Assembly (NCBI RefSeq): GCF_003052265.1
Contig: NZ_QANS01000006.1
Coordinates: forward strand, 4,758-68,757
Direction of reading: 5' to 3'
Length of the DNA: 64,000 nt
Source of the DNA: Stenotrophobium rhamnosiphilum
GTDB lineage: Bacteria > Pseudomonadota > Gammaproteobacteria > Nevskiales > Nevskiaceae
The notes below the pieces were generated by a model. The model worked only from the letters and a program-made list of their open reading frames with translations, was not told the DNA's origin and did not search any database. Shown here in pieces: positions 24,636 to 33,516 of this stretch. Position numbers and translations under genes: made by a program. Each line of letters starts with the position of its first letter. The stretch's first letter is position 1.

Positions 24636-25637
24636 ATGGACCGTTTCATGACGCTAGACCCTCAAGTTCAGACCATCGTTGACGCTTACTCGGCGATGCC
24701 TAAAGTCGATTTATCCGCGATTCCTGCTGCAATCTTTCGTGCGGCGATGAATACGCCGTCGCAGTTCGCGCCCGGCGATGAAGTGGCGCAAATCGAGGAT
24801 CGTGAAATTGCAGGCCCCGGTGGCCCACTGCGTATTCGCATTTACAGACCGAAGACATCGGGTCGATTGCCAGTGACGCTGTACTTCCATGGCGGGGGCT
24901 TCGTGATCTGCAGTCTCGATACGCACGACAATATTTGTCGCTGCATTGCGCAGCGCGCAGAAACTTTGGTGGTGTCGGTGGACTACCGTCTCGCGCCAGA
25001 AGCGAAATTCCCTGCCGCAGTGGAAGACGCCTGCGCAGCACTGCGTTGGGTGCACACGCACGCTGCAGATATCGATGGCGACGCAACACGTCTTGCCGTT
25101 GCTGGTGACAGTGCGGGCGGAAATCTTGCCGCCGTCACCGCGCAGTGGGCGCAGCAGCAAGACATTCCACTACGTCAACAACTCTTGCTGTATCCCGTCA
25201 CCGACTGCGCTTGCAGCAGCACGAGCTATCGCGAATTCGGTGAAGGCTATGTGTTGACGGCTGACATGATGCGCTGGTTCATCGGCCACTACTTGCCGAA
25301 TGAACAGGCGGCCGATGATCCGCGCGCTTCGCCGCTACGTCAGACTGATCTGACAGACATTGCGCCCGCCACCATCTTTACTGCTGCGTGCGATCCGCTG
25401 CGCGATGAAGGCGAGGCTTATGCCGCTGCACTGAATAAAGCCGGTGTTGCAGTGAACTTGCAGCGCTGGCCCGGACAAATTCACGGCTTCATCAGCATGT
25501 TGGGCGCAATCACGGCAGCAGATGATGCATTGACCGAAGCCGCGCTCGTACTCAGAACAGCGTTTCGCAAAACAGGCGCGTCACCTGCAAACCGGACAGC
25601 GCAAACCATTCATCAGTCCGGACGAAGCCCGGCCTAA
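24636..25637 (+). CDS. Alpha/beta hydrolase of the HSL/acetyl-esterase family
   Basis: 333 aa, cytosolic. The oxyanion motif YFHGGGFVICSLDTHD, then SVDYRLAPEAKFPAAVEDAC and the nucleophile elbow AVAGDSAGGNLAAV; acid in ACDPLRDEGEAYA and His in PGQIHGFISM complete the triad. Family members cleave short acyl esters, including steroid esters. Two starts are possible (24636 and ATG 24648); neither has a clear ribosome site. The last codons overlap the operator-like site at 25610-25625. Divergent from the monooxygenase operon. Confidence 0.85.
   Translation: MDRFMTLDPQVQTIVDAYSAMPKVDLSAIPAAIFRAAMNTPSQFAPGDEVAQIEDREIAGPGGPLRIRIYRPKTSGRLPVTLYFHGGGFVICSLDTHDNICRCIAQRAETLVVSVDYRLAPEAKFPAAVEDACAALRWVHTHAADIDGDATRLAVAGDSAGGNLAAVTAQWAQQQDIPLRQQLLLYPVTDCACSSTSYREFGEGYVLTADMMRWFIGHYLPNEQAADDPRASPLRQTDLTDIAPATIFTAACDPLRDEGEAYAAALNKAGVAVNLQRWPGQIHGFISMLGAITAADDALTEAALVLRTAFRKTGASPANRTAQTIHQSGRSPA
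25610..25625. promoter_or_regulatory. Steroid-region operator motif, site 5 (inside end of esterase gene)
   Basis: On the minus strand TCGTCC-GGAC-TGATGA, ~88 bp upstream of LuxR paralogue B. It overlaps coding sequence, so it is the weakest case of the seven. Confidence 0.35.
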
Positions 25638-25712
25638 AGCTTGTACTAGACTCGAATACGCAGGCACTGGTCGTTTGTAGATTACCCAGTCAAAAGCGTG
25701 CAAGGAGGCACC

Positions 25713-26927
25713 ATGGTCCATCTCATCAAAACGCAAAGCAGCTCCGCGAAATCGCGAATGGGCCCGGCGTCTTTGAATCCGGATTTACCCGCTGTTGCAG
25801 GCTTGGGCAGCTTTGAAAAACTCAATGGTTTCTTCAATGCAATTTACGACGGCCCGACTGAAGATCCACCTTGGCATTCTGCACTCAATCTCTTGTGCGA
25901 AACACTGCACGCCAAACACGTCACGCTGATTCTCAAACCGCCTTCGCCCGTGTCCACCGGCATTCTCGTCAATACGGATGCCGTTGCTCACGATGCGACG
26001 GAGGCTTACCAGAATCATTTCTTCACGCTCGATCCTTTTGTGGGTTTGCCAGAAGGCCAAGTCGTAACGCCTGAAGAATTGGTGGGCGACAAAGTCTGGA
26101 AGCAAAGCACGCTGTATCGCGAATACCTGAAGCCACTCGATGTGAAATTTCTGATTGGCGCAGATATTCAAACCGCTGATGGCATTGAGTGTCGCTTCCG
26201 CGTTTCGCGTGGCGGGGATATTCCATTTTCCGCCGATGACATCGCACTGTGTCGCTTGCTGCTGCCGCATATGCGTCGTGCATTGCAATTGCACTCACGT
26301 CTCGATGGCTTGGAAACAGAACGCCAACTCTTTGCAGGCGCGGTCAATAGCATGCAACTCGGGACGATCAGTCTTGCGCATAACGGCGCAGTGATTGATC
26401 TCAATCCAGAAGCGCGTCGCATTCTTGCCGAGAAAGATGGCATTCAAATCAGCAATAACGTGCTGTGCACCGACAACCGGCGCGAAGGCCATGAACTGCA
26501 ACGTCTGATCAAAGAAGCGCTTTCAGGCAGCGCGGGCAAGAAAGGTCCGGGCCTGGTTGAGGCACTGGCACTCACGCGCCCTTCTGGCCGCTCTAGCCTT
26601 GGCATTTTGGTGAAAGAAATTCCGCCAAGCCCTTGGACGGTGAATCGTCAGCGCGCTGCCGCTGTTATTTTTATTCGTGATCCCGAAGCCAGCGTCGCAG
26701 AAACATCGCAGAAGATTGTGCAGCAGTTATTCGGCCTCACGCGCATCGAAGCGGCGATGGCCTTGTCACTCGCCAACGGCAGCACGATCGAAGAGACCGC
26801 TGAAAATCTTGGCCTTAAGAAAAACACCGCGCGCACTTATTTGCGCTTCATCTTCAATAAAACTGGCGTCACGCGTCAGACGATGCTGGTGCGAAAGCTG
26901 CTCGGCAGCGTTGCATCGCTAGGCTAG
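25713..26927 (+). CDS. LuxR-type transcriptional regulator (paralogue B)
   Basis: 404 aa. Same architecture as the protein at 8502-9722: sensor region with HFFTLDPFVGLPEGQVVTPE and GIECRFRVSR, a PAS-like middle (TISLAHNGAVIDLNPEAR then ILAEKDG), and the LuxR helix-turn-helix LFGLTRIEAAMALSLANG, ETAENLGLKKNTARTYLR, NKTGVTRQTMLV. By eye about half the residues are identical, so a duplication with diverged ligand specificity is likely. The ATG at 25713 follows AAGGAGG by 4 nt; the upstream in-frame GTG would place that site inside the gene. An SDR gene follows 29 bp downstream. Confidence 0.88.
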   Translation: MVHLIKTQSSSAKSRMGPASLNPDLPAVAGLGSFEKLNGFFNAIYDGPTEDPPWHSALNLLCETLHAKHVTLILKPPSPVSTGILVNTDAVAHDATEAYQNHFFTLDPFVGLPEGQVVTPEELVGDKVWKQSTLYREYLKPLDVKFLIGADIQTADGIECRFRVSRGGDIPFSADDIALCRLLLPHMRRALQLHSRLDGLETERQLFAGAVNSMQLGTISLAHNGAVIDLNPEARRILAEKDGIQISNNVLCTDNRREGHELQRLIKEALSGSAGKKGPGLVEALALTRPSGRSSLGILVKEIPPSPWTVNRQRAAAVIFIRDPEASVAETSQKIVQQLFGLTRIEAAMALSLANGSTIEETAENLGLKKNTARTYLRFIFNKTGVTRQTMLVRKLLGSVASLG

Positions 26928-26956
26928 TTTCTGCAAACAATTTAATTCAGGTCCCT

Positions 26957-27718
26957 ATGAAAGAACTTACGAACAAGGTCGCCCTCATTACTGGCGCCAC
27001 GGGCGGCATCGGCCGTGCAGCGGCTTCTCGCTTTGCTGAAGAAGGCGCCAAGTTGGTGTTGGCAGATTTGAATGAAGACGCTGGCGAATCACTCGCCAAA
27101 GAAATTCGTGAACTCGGAACCGATGCGATCTTTGTGCGCACGGACGTCGCGAAACCTCACGATCACGAAAGATTGGTTGCAGCGGCGATGATCAACTACG
27201 GTCGACTCGACGCTGCCTTCAATAACGCCGGCATCTCTGATGGCCCCATTCCTCCGGGCTTCATCGACTATCCGCTGGAACTGTGGGATCGCTTGATCGC
27301 AGTCAATCTCTCAGGCGTGTTCTACGCGATGCGCGCACAGATTCCAGCGATGCTTAAACACGGCGGCGGCAGCATTGTGAACACAGGCTCGATCGCGAGC
27401 CAGATTGGTTTCGCTGGCGTGCCCGGCTACGTTGCTGCGAAGCACGGTGTATTTGGCCTAAGCAAAGTTGCGGCGATTGAGTACGGCAGCAAAGGTATCC
27501 GCTGCAATGTGCTTGCACCCGGCATCATCGAGACGCCAATGACGCAGGCCATTCTTCAGAATAAACAAGCGCACGATATGACTACGGGCGGAATTCCTGC
27601 GGGACGCGTGGGGCGCCCGGAAGAAATTGCTGACATGGCACTGTGGCTCTGCTCAGCGCGATCCAGTTATGCCAACGGCGCCTGCTTTACCGTTGATGGC
27701 GGCTATCTGGCTCAGTAA
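26957..27718 (+). CDS. SDR-family oxidoreductase
   Basis: 253 aa classical SDR. LITGATGGIGRAAASRFAEE, LADLNEDAG (Asp, NAD-type), AAFNNAGISDGP, and GSIASQIG...YVAAKHGVFGLSK with an intact Ser-Tyr-Lys set; LAPGIIETPMTQAI and SYANGACFTVDGGYLAQ end the fold. Sequences like this are annotated as glucose or hydroxysteroid dehydrogenases; the surroundings favour a hydroxysteroid substrate, but sequence alone does not show it. It probably shares a transcript with LuxR paralogue B. Confidence 0.87.
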   Translation: MKELTNKVALITGATGGIGRAAASRFAEEGAKLVLADLNEDAGESLAKEIRELGTDAIFVRTDVAKPHDHERLVAAAMINYGRLDAAFNNAGISDGPIPPGFIDYPLELWDRLIAVNLSGVFYAMRAQIPAMLKHGGGSIVNTGSIASQIGFAGVPGYVAAKHGVFGLSKVAAIEYGSKGIRCNVLAPGIIETPMTQAILQNKQAHDMTTGGIPAGRVGRPEEIADMALWLCSARSSYANGACFTVDGGYLAQ

Positions 27719-27721
27719 AAA

Positions 27722-28681
27722 TCAGAACGTCAGCACGATGCGTTGAGCCGTCTTGCTGGTCCAAGCGGATTCAACTTCACGCATCGGCATCGCTACGGCA
27801 TCGACCTTGAGTTTTGCAGGACCGATGGCGCGCAGGAGTTCGCCAACGACCTTCACCAAATCAGCATGCGACACACTGCCAAGGCCACTGCCCATCAACT
27901 CCAATCCAGAGCTGCGCAAACCACCAGCCGCCATTGGAATCGATAGACCTGCCATGGAGCCGATGTTGACGAAACGAATTCGTCGCGCCGCTTCGCCACT
28001 GCCATGTCCGGCGACTGCGTTGATGAAACTCTCGGCAGGCATGCCCCACAGGTAATCCAGCACCACACCAACGCCCGGCGCGTGGATCTGCTCACGAAAT
28101 ATTGGAGTCAGCGCTTCAGGGGTTTGATCGAGTCCAATGAATTCATCGGCGCCCAGCGCACGCAATTCAGCTTCGACTGCACGGTTTCGCGCCGCGGCAA
28201 CAACACGGCCTGCGCCAAGATGCTTGGCCACCTGAATCGCAAGACGACCCGATGCACCCGCCGCACCGAGGATCAACACAGATTCCCCACGCTTCATATG
28301 CGCGCGATGTGTCAGCGCTGCCCACGAAGACATTCCTGGATTGGCAATCGCAGCAGCGGTGACGTCATCAACTTCTGCCGGGACTTCGGCAACCTGCGCT
28401 GCTTTCACCGCCACCGTTTCAGCCATTGCGCCAATCGGCCCACGCGGAAACGCAAAGTAAACACGGCGGCCATCGGCGAGCAAACCAACGCCATCTACAC
28501 CTGGCACCATGGGTAAGATTTTGCCGCTGCTGTAATGCTTGCCGGAAGCCTGCACGCGCACCAGTTGACTCAGCGCTGCCGCGCGAGTGGAGACCAGCAC
28601 TTCACCATCGAGCGCTACTGGCGCTGCGATTTCACCAAATTTTGGGGGCTGGGCAAAGTTATCAACTAGAGCGGCTTGCAT
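27722..28681 (-). CDS. MDR-family zinc-free alcohol dehydrogenase/quinone oxidoreductase
   Basis: 319 aa. PMVPGVDGVGLLADGRRVYF (N-terminal GroES-like domain) and SVLILGAAGASGRLAIQVAK (Rossmann glycine motif at ~150) with AAARNRAVEAELRALGADE mark the quinone-oxidoreductase branch; no catalytic or structural zinc cysteines are seen. ATG 28681 was chosen because homology starts there; the longer frame runs into the intergenic region. It is the last gene of a leftward series SDR, sulfatase, FGE, MDR. Substrate unknown. Confidence 0.83.
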   Translation of the reverse strand: MQAALVDNFAQPPKFGEIAAPVALDGEVLVSTRAAALSQLVRVQASGKHYSSGKILPMVPGVDGVGLLADGRRVYFAFPRGPIGAMAETVAVKAAQVAEVPAEVDDVTAAAIANPGMSSWAALTHRAHMKRGESVLILGAAGASGRLAIQVAKHLGAGRVVAAARNRAVEAELRALGADEFIGLDQTPEALTPIFREQIHAPGVGVVLDYLWGMPAESFINAVAGHGSGEAARRIRFVNIGSMAGLSIPMAAGGLRSSGLELMGSGLGSVSHADLVKVVGELLRAIGPAKLKVDAVAMPMREVESAWTSKTAQRIVLTF

Positions 28682-28754
28682 AAACGTTCTCGCAACAATC
28701 AGAACGCCGATGGTAAACCACCCCAATGCACCTGCATCCGTCTTTACGGAAAAT

Positions 28755-29768
28755 TTAGTTCTTGCTGATTGTGCGAAAGCCCAGATGCGATGCAGGCAAA
28801 TCGGATTCTTGTGGCTGACGCGACGAAGCACGTGCACGCACGCAGTAATCTGCCGAGCAGAGATACGAACCGCCTTTAATCACTCGCAGCGCCGCAGTAC
28901 CACGCGCTGGAATCGCGGTGAGTTGATCACTCAAATTCGCGGTCTCACCACGGCGTTCGCTGTAGACATCTGAAGTCCATTCCCAAACGTTGCCAACCAT
29001 GTCGTGCAGACCATAAGGATTGGCTGCAAAACATCCGGCGGGCGCGCGCCCTGGAAAGCCGTCTTCGTCGTTGTTCGAAAATGGGAAGAGGCCTTGCCAG
29101 AAATTGGCTAAAGGATTTCCCTTTGCATCACGCAGAGAATGATCAGACTGCTCATTGCTGCGACCGCCCTTGGCGGCGTATTCCCACTGCGCTTCTGTCG
29201 GCAACTCGCGACCGAGCCAATGCGCGTAAGCCAGTGCATCGGCGTAACTCACGTCAACAACGGGCTCGTGCTCGTGGCCCGCGATATCGCTGTCCGCGCC
29301 TTCGGGATGACGCCAGTTGGCTTCCTTGATCAGATGCCACCAACTGCCTTCTGCAACTTTTCCATCCGTAACTTCTGGCGTCTTAAAAATTGCAGAGCCG
29401 CCGGACTTTTCGGCGTCGGTGACATAGTTGGTCGCAGCAACAAACGCAGCGAACTGCGCATTCGTTACTTCCGTGCGATCAATCCAGAACGAATCAATCC
29501 GCGTGAATTGCAGTGGACGCTCATCGGCATAACCGCGTTCGCTGCCGAGTTGAAACTCGCCACCGTTAATCTTGACCATGCCCGCGTGCTTGGCCTTGCC
29601 CCACGCCAAGGGCAAGCCTTTGTAGGCCTCGCAATTAGCACGCGTGCCAAGCGCAACCTGAGACTTAATTGCAGAGACATCCTTCAGCGAATTCACCGCC
29701 GCAAAGGCAACTCCAAGAACAACGACCGCGAGTAAGCCAACGCGAACGGTAGGTCCGTGAATCTTCAT
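28755..29768 (-). CDS. Formylglycine-generating enzyme (sulfatase-modifying factor)
   Basis: 337 aa. Oxidises the active-site Cys of sulfatases to formylglycine. After an N-terminal membrane anchor or signal (VGLLAVVVLGVAFAAV), the FGE-sulfatase domain runs from GMVKINGGEFQLGSE to the end, with ELPTEAQWEYAAKGG, NPYGLHDMVGNVWEWTSDVY and VIKGGSYLCSADYCVRARAS. Cys304 and Cys309 match the copper-binding cysteine pair of aerobic FGEs, so it should be active. Its ATG overlaps the sulfatase TGA by 4 bp (ATGA), a direct indication that the neighbouring sulfatase is its client. Confidence 0.92.
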   Translation of the reverse strand: MKIHGPTVRVGLLAVVVLGVAFAAVNSLKDVSAIKSQVALGTRANCEAYKGLPLAWGKAKHAGMVKINGGEFQLGSERGYADERPLQFTRIDSFWIDRTEVTNAQFAAFVAATNYVTDAEKSGGSAIFKTPEVTDGKVAEGSWWHLIKEANWRHPEGADSDIAGHEHEPVVDVSYADALAYAHWLGRELPTEAQWEYAAKGGRSNEQSDHSLRDAKGNPLANFWQGLFPFSNNDEDGFPGRAPAGCFAANPYGLHDMVGNVWEWTSDVYSERRGETANLSDQLTAIPARGTAALRVIKGGSYLCSADYCVRARASSRQPQESDLPASHLGFRTISKN

Positions 29769-31615
29769 GGCTGGATAAATTTCAAGAGGTACTGTTGCAA
29801 TTGTGAAGACGTCAGTTGTGCTTCCAGCTGCTGCACGATTGGCAGCGGCAATGCGGGCAACTGTGGCGGCAATAAAGGCGCGACATAAGCAACGCGTTGT
29901 GCGTAGGCATCCCACTCTGCGGTTAGCTCAGCAACAATCTCCGGATGCTGCGCGGCGACATCAACATTCTCGCCACGATCCGTATCCATGTTGTAGAGCT
30001 GCCAGTTGTGATTGAGGAACTCGGCAGCCGACGGCAGCATGTAGTTGCGAATCTGCGTCATCTTCCATGAGCCTTTACGCACGACGCGGATGTCGTTGAC
30101 TTCGTCAGCGATGACTTCATCCGGCCCATGAACCGCACCAGCTTTTCCTTGCAGCAATGGTTTCAGCGAAGTGCCTTCAAGCTGCGCGATGGCCTTGCCC
30201 TGATACTGCGCGCCAGGCGCTGCGACATCGGTATACGCGAGGATGGTGGGCACCACATCACGCAGCGTTGCAAACTCTCCGCTCCTCGGCTCGCCACCCG
30301 ATTGCTTGGGCACACGCATGATCGTTGGCACGGCGGTGCCGCCTTCTGCGGTAAAGCTCTTGAACAAACGGAACGGCGCAGTGCCGACTTCTGCCCAACG
30401 CGTGCTGCGGAACAGGAATGAGCTGCGCTTGCCGTAATTGGCCAGAGAATTATCAATGCTCAACACGCTCGCAGGATTGCTCAGATCGGTGTACGGAATA
30501 AATCCGTAACCCATGCCATCGGCGCCGTTATCCGACGTGAAGATCACCAGCGTGTTGTCGTACTGACCAGTCTTCTTGAGATATTTGATGACGCGCCCGA
30601 CGTTGTCATCGAGATTGACCAACATGCCTGCGTACACTTCCATCAAGCGTGCTTCGCTCTGCTTGTCAGACGCCGACAGTGAATCCCATGACGGATTGGT
30701 CAGAACGCCGGGCTGACCGAAACGAATCATTGTCGTTTCGCTGCCAGGATTCGGATTGAAATCCTGCGGGATGATGCCGAGTGATTTCATGCGCGTGATA
30801 CGCGCATCGCGGACCACCTGATAGCCAGCGTCGTATTTTCCCTTGTAAAGATCGAGATACTTGTCCGGCGCCTGCAATGGAAAGTGCACCGCTTGGAAAG
30901 CTAGATAAGCGAAGAACGGCTTGCCGTCGCGACGATCTTTTTCAAAGAAGCTGAGCAGCTTGTCGACGAAATAATCGCTGGAGAAGAAATCATCCGGAAT
31001 CTCTGCTTCCTTGCCGTTTTCGAGATAGGCCTTTGCTGAAGATTCTGGGTTGGCGCTGGTGGCTTTGAAGTTGCTGCCAAACGCAGCGCTGTAATCCATC
31101 GCAAACGATTGCTCGAAACCAACTGCGTTCGGACCGTCACCGCCGAGATGCCACTTGCCACTCATATAGGTGTGATAACCGGCATCGCGCAAAATCTGGG
31201 CAACCGTCGGCGCGCCATCGTTGAGCACGCCTTGGTACTGTTCGTTGCCCGGATAAAAATAACTGGTGTCCGACATCGCGCCGACGCCGATCAAGTGATG
31301 ATCAACGCCCGTCAGCAATTCCGAACGTGAAGTTGCGCAGAGTGGCGTCGCATGGAAATTGGTCAGCACGCGACCTTCGCTCATCAACGCATCGATGTTC
31401 GGCGTCTGAATTTCGCTACCGAATCCACTGAGATCTGCGTAACCGAGATCATCAGCCAAAATCACCAAAACGTTAGGCTTGCCTTTGGCAGCATTACTCG
31501 CATCGACGCCATTGGAGCGACTGCAACCTGCCGCTACAACGCTTGCCGACATAGCCAAGATCATTGCCCAGCGTCCAGCAATCGCAAGCGTTGCGGATTG
31601 GTTTTTCGACTTCAT
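29765..31615 (-). CDS. Lipoprotein sulfatase (type I, formylglycine-dependent)
   Basis: 616 aa. Hydrolyses a sulfate ester. Signal peptide with lipobox VAAGC (Cys31) anchors it in the envelope. The metal site starts with LVILADDLGYADLSGFG (Asp55, Asp56) and the modification motif is PLCATSRSELLTG (Cys93 to become formylglycine, Arg97); the third motif position is Thr instead of the usual Pro or Ala. Further family blocks are GKWHLGG, FFAYLAFQAVHFPLQAP and IFTSDNGADG. AAGGGGA precedes the ATG at 31615. With the coupled FGE and the surrounding steroid genes, desulfation of sulfated steroids outside the cytoplasm is an attractive, untested role. Confidence 0.92.
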   Translation of the reverse strand: MKSKNQSATLAIAGRWAMILAMSASVVAAGCSRSNGVDASNAAKGKPNVLVILADDLGYADLSGFGSEIQTPNIDALMSEGRVLTNFHATPLCATSRSELLTGVDHHLIGVGAMSDTSYFYPGNEQYQGVLNDGAPTVAQILRDAGYHTYMSGKWHLGGDGPNAVGFEQSFAMDYSAAFGSNFKATSANPESSAKAYLENGKEAEIPDDFFSSDYFVDKLLSFFEKDRRDGKPFFAYLAFQAVHFPLQAPDKYLDLYKGKYDAGYQVVRDARITRMKSLGIIPQDFNPNPGSETTMIRFGQPGVLTNPSWDSLSASDKQSEARLMEVYAGMLVNLDDNVGRVIKYLKKTGQYDNTLVIFTSDNGADGMGYGFIPYTDLSNPASVLSIDNSLANYGKRSSFLFRSTRWAEVGTAPFRLFKSFTAEGGTAVPTIMRVPKQSGGEPRSGEFATLRDVVPTILAYTDVAAPGAQYQGKAIAQLEGTSLKPLLQGKAGAVHGPDEVIADEVNDIRVVRKGSWKMTQIRNYMLPSAAEFLNHNWQLYNMDTDRGENVDVAAQHPEIVAELTAEWDAYAQRVAYVAPLLPPQLPALPLPIVQQLEAQLTSSQLQQYLLKFIQP

Positions 31616-31708
31616 CGCACATCCCCTTCGCACTATTTCTACAACCGCTCACTATAAGCAGTCGTTATTAATTTTGACGTTCTATTCTTAGATGAATTGA
31701 GCCGTGGC

Positions 31709-32473
31709 TCACGGCTTGTTAACCGTCGATGCATCCAGAAACGCAGGGCGCTCACCACCGCCGTGCAACACAATGTTGATGCCCGAAACATAAGCAGCGC
31801 CCGGCGAGCTGAGCCACACGCAGGCGTTGCCGATGTCGATTGGATTGGCGAGGCGCTGCATCGGAATCGTTTTTGCCACAGCAGCAACACCTGCTGCATC
31901 GCCGTAGTGCAGATCCGCTTGTTCGGTCAGCACAGGGCCCGGGCTGACTGCACTCACGCGAACTTTAGGTGCCCACTCCACACCTAGCGATTGCACCAAG
32001 CTCAGCACTGCCGCTTTAGATGCGCCATAAGCCGCAGTGCCGGGCGAAGGACGCAATGCCGATACGCTGCCAATAAAAATGATGCTGCCGCCTTCGGCCT
32101 GCGCTTGCATCAGCGCATTGGCTTTCTGTGCAAAGTGAAATGGCGCGAGCAGATTCAGTGCGAAGATTTTTTCGTGAAAACGTGGCGAGGCTTTATCCGC
32201 CATCGCAAATGGCGAACCGCCGGCGTTGTTGACCAACACATCGAGACGACCAAAGCGCTCGGCAATTCCGGCGAACAAGGCATCGACAGCAGTGGTATCG
32301 CGCACATCGGTGGCAATGAACTCGGCTTTGTTGTCGCCAACGGCAGGGAGTTCGGCGGGCTGTTCACGACCACAAACCAGAACTTTGGCGCCAGTGGCCA
32401 GAAAAGCTTCGCTAATACCGCGGCCAACGCCTTTGGCGCCGCCGGTGATGAGGATGACGTGTTGTTTCGACAT
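31709..32473 (-). CDS. SDR-family oxidoreductase
   Basis: 254 aa. LITGGAKGVGRGISEAFLAT, VCGREQP, VLVNNAGGSPFAMADK and IGSVSALRP...YGASKAAVLSLVQ with full Ser-Tyr-Lys; SGINIVLHGGGERP near the C-terminus. First gene of the leftward sulfatase operon (93-bp gap to the sulfatase) and divergent from the hsaD-like operon, with the operator motif at 32584-32599 between. Likely a (hydroxy)steroid or CoA-ester dehydrogenase by context only. Confidence 0.86.
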   Translation of the reverse strand: MSKQHVILITGGAKGVGRGISEAFLATGAKVLVCGREQPAELPAVGDNKAEFIATDVRDTTAVDALFAGIAERFGRLDVLVNNAGGSPFAMADKASPRFHEKIFALNLLAPFHFAQKANALMQAQAEGGSIIFIGSVSALRPSPGTAAYGASKAAVLSLVQSLGVEWAPKVRVSAVSPGPVLTEQADLHYGDAAGVAAVAKTIPMQRLANPIDIGNACVWLSSPGAAYVSGINIVLHGGGERPAFLDASTVNKP

Positions 32474-32493
32474 GGAAAATGACTCGATTTTCT

Positions 32494-32519
32494 CCCTCGC
32501 CCCGCTTGCGGGGAGAGGG
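32494..32519. repeat. Dispersed CCCTCnCCCCGC palindrome
   Basis: CCCTCGCCCCGC-TT-GCGGGGAGAGGG, followed by AGGGTGAGGGG, is a palindrome widespread in proteobacterial intergenic DNA. A truncated half-copy (CCCTCTCCCCGCAAGC) occurs at 47640-47655. Confidence 0.65.
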
Positions 32520-32583
32520 CTAGGGTGAGGGGAGCTAACTATTTGCTGATGATGACATTAAGTCATTGACTGAGCTCAATCAC

Positions 32584-32599
32584 TCATTCAATCGGACGA
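32584..32599. promoter_or_regulatory. Steroid-region operator motif, site 6
   Basis: On the minus strand TCGTCC-GATT-GAATGA, a good dyad, 84 bp upstream of the hsaD-like start and 111 bp upstream of the divergent SDR/sulfatase operon. Confidence 0.6.
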
Positions 32600-32682
32600 T
32601 GCCCCAAAACAGCCATTTACTCCATGATTCACTGCGGATTTCTCCCTGCCGCACTGACTCCTAAAGCCGGATTCCACCGACC

Positions 32683-33513
32683 ATGTCGAACAAGCCTGTT
32701 CCCGAAGGAAAATACGTCAGCCTGCCCAACGGCTACCGCATCCATTATCTGGATGAAGGAACCGGCCCGGTCGTGGTGTTTTTGCATGGCTCCGGCACCG
32801 GCGCTTCCGGTTACAGCAATTTCAAAGGCAACTACAAGGAACTGGCGCAGGCCGGTTACCGCGTGATCCTGCCGGACTTGATCGGCTTTGGTTACTCGGA
32901 CAAGCCGGACAACGTCGAATATCCGCTGGCCTTCTTCGTCGAGTGCCTGAAGCAGGCGCTGGATGCGATTGGCGTCAGCAAATACACCGTGATCGGCAAC
33001 TCACTCGGCGGCGCGGTTGCGCTGGGCTTTGCACTGGCCCATCCAGAGAACGTTGAGAAACTCGTGCTGATGGCGCCGGGTGGCGTCAGCGACATGCCGG
33101 ATTATCAAGCGATGCCAGGCATGGCGGCGCTGTTTGCACATCTGGGCACGGGCAAGCCGTTTACGCATGAAACGATGAAGGCATTCTTCATCAAAGCTTT
33201 CGTGGTTGATCCTGCCGTCGTCGATGACCAACTAGTTACCGAGCGCTTGGAAATGGCGAAGCTGCAGAACCCGCAGGTGATGAAGACCCTGCAGGTCCCG
33301 AACATCACTGCGCGTCTCGGCGAGATCAAAGCACCGACACTGACGCTGTGGGGCATCAACGAAAACATGATGCCGGAGAACGGCATTCTGCGATTGGCCA
33401 AGGGCATTCCCAATAATCGCGTCGTGCTGATACCCAACTGCGGTCACTGGGTGATGATGGAACATCGTGATTTGTTCAATCGCACCGTTATTGATTTCTT
33501 GAAGAACAACTAA
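32683..33513 (+). CDS. hsaD: Meta-cleavage product hydrolase-like alpha/beta hydrolase (HsaD/BphD family)
   Basis: 276 aa. HGSGTGASGYSNFKGNY (oxyanion region), LPDLIGFGYSDKP, the nucleophile IGNSLGGAVALG (Ser107) and PNCGHWVMMEH (His255) mark the family that hydrolyses C-C bonds of ring-cleavage products (4,9-DSHA in steroid catabolism). The acid position, Asp in most homologues (WG-x2-D), is Glu227 here (LWGINENMMPENG). First gene of a four-gene operon with the hydratase, dehydrogenase and aldolase, so the pathway role is strong although the extradiol dioxygenase HsaC is not nearby. Confidence 0.85.
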   Translation: MSNKPVPEGKYVSLPNGYRIHYLDEGTGPVVVFLHGSGTGASGYSNFKGNYKELAQAGYRVILPDLIGFGYSDKPDNVEYPLAFFVECLKQALDAIGVSKYTVIGNSLGGAVALGFALAHPENVEKLVLMAPGGVSDMPDYQAMPGMAALFAHLGTGKPFTHETMKAFFIKAFVVDPAVVDDQLVTERLEMAKLQNPQVMKTLQVPNITARLGEIKAPTLTLWGINENMMPENGILRLAKGIPNNRVVLIPNCGHWVMMEHRDLFNRTVIDFLKNN

Positions 33514-33516
33514 GCC

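Noticed and set aside
28735-28750. GCATCCGTCTTTACGG upstream of the MDR/FGE genes as another operator copy
   Set aside because: Only CATCCG is shared and the right arm does not fit; likely chance.
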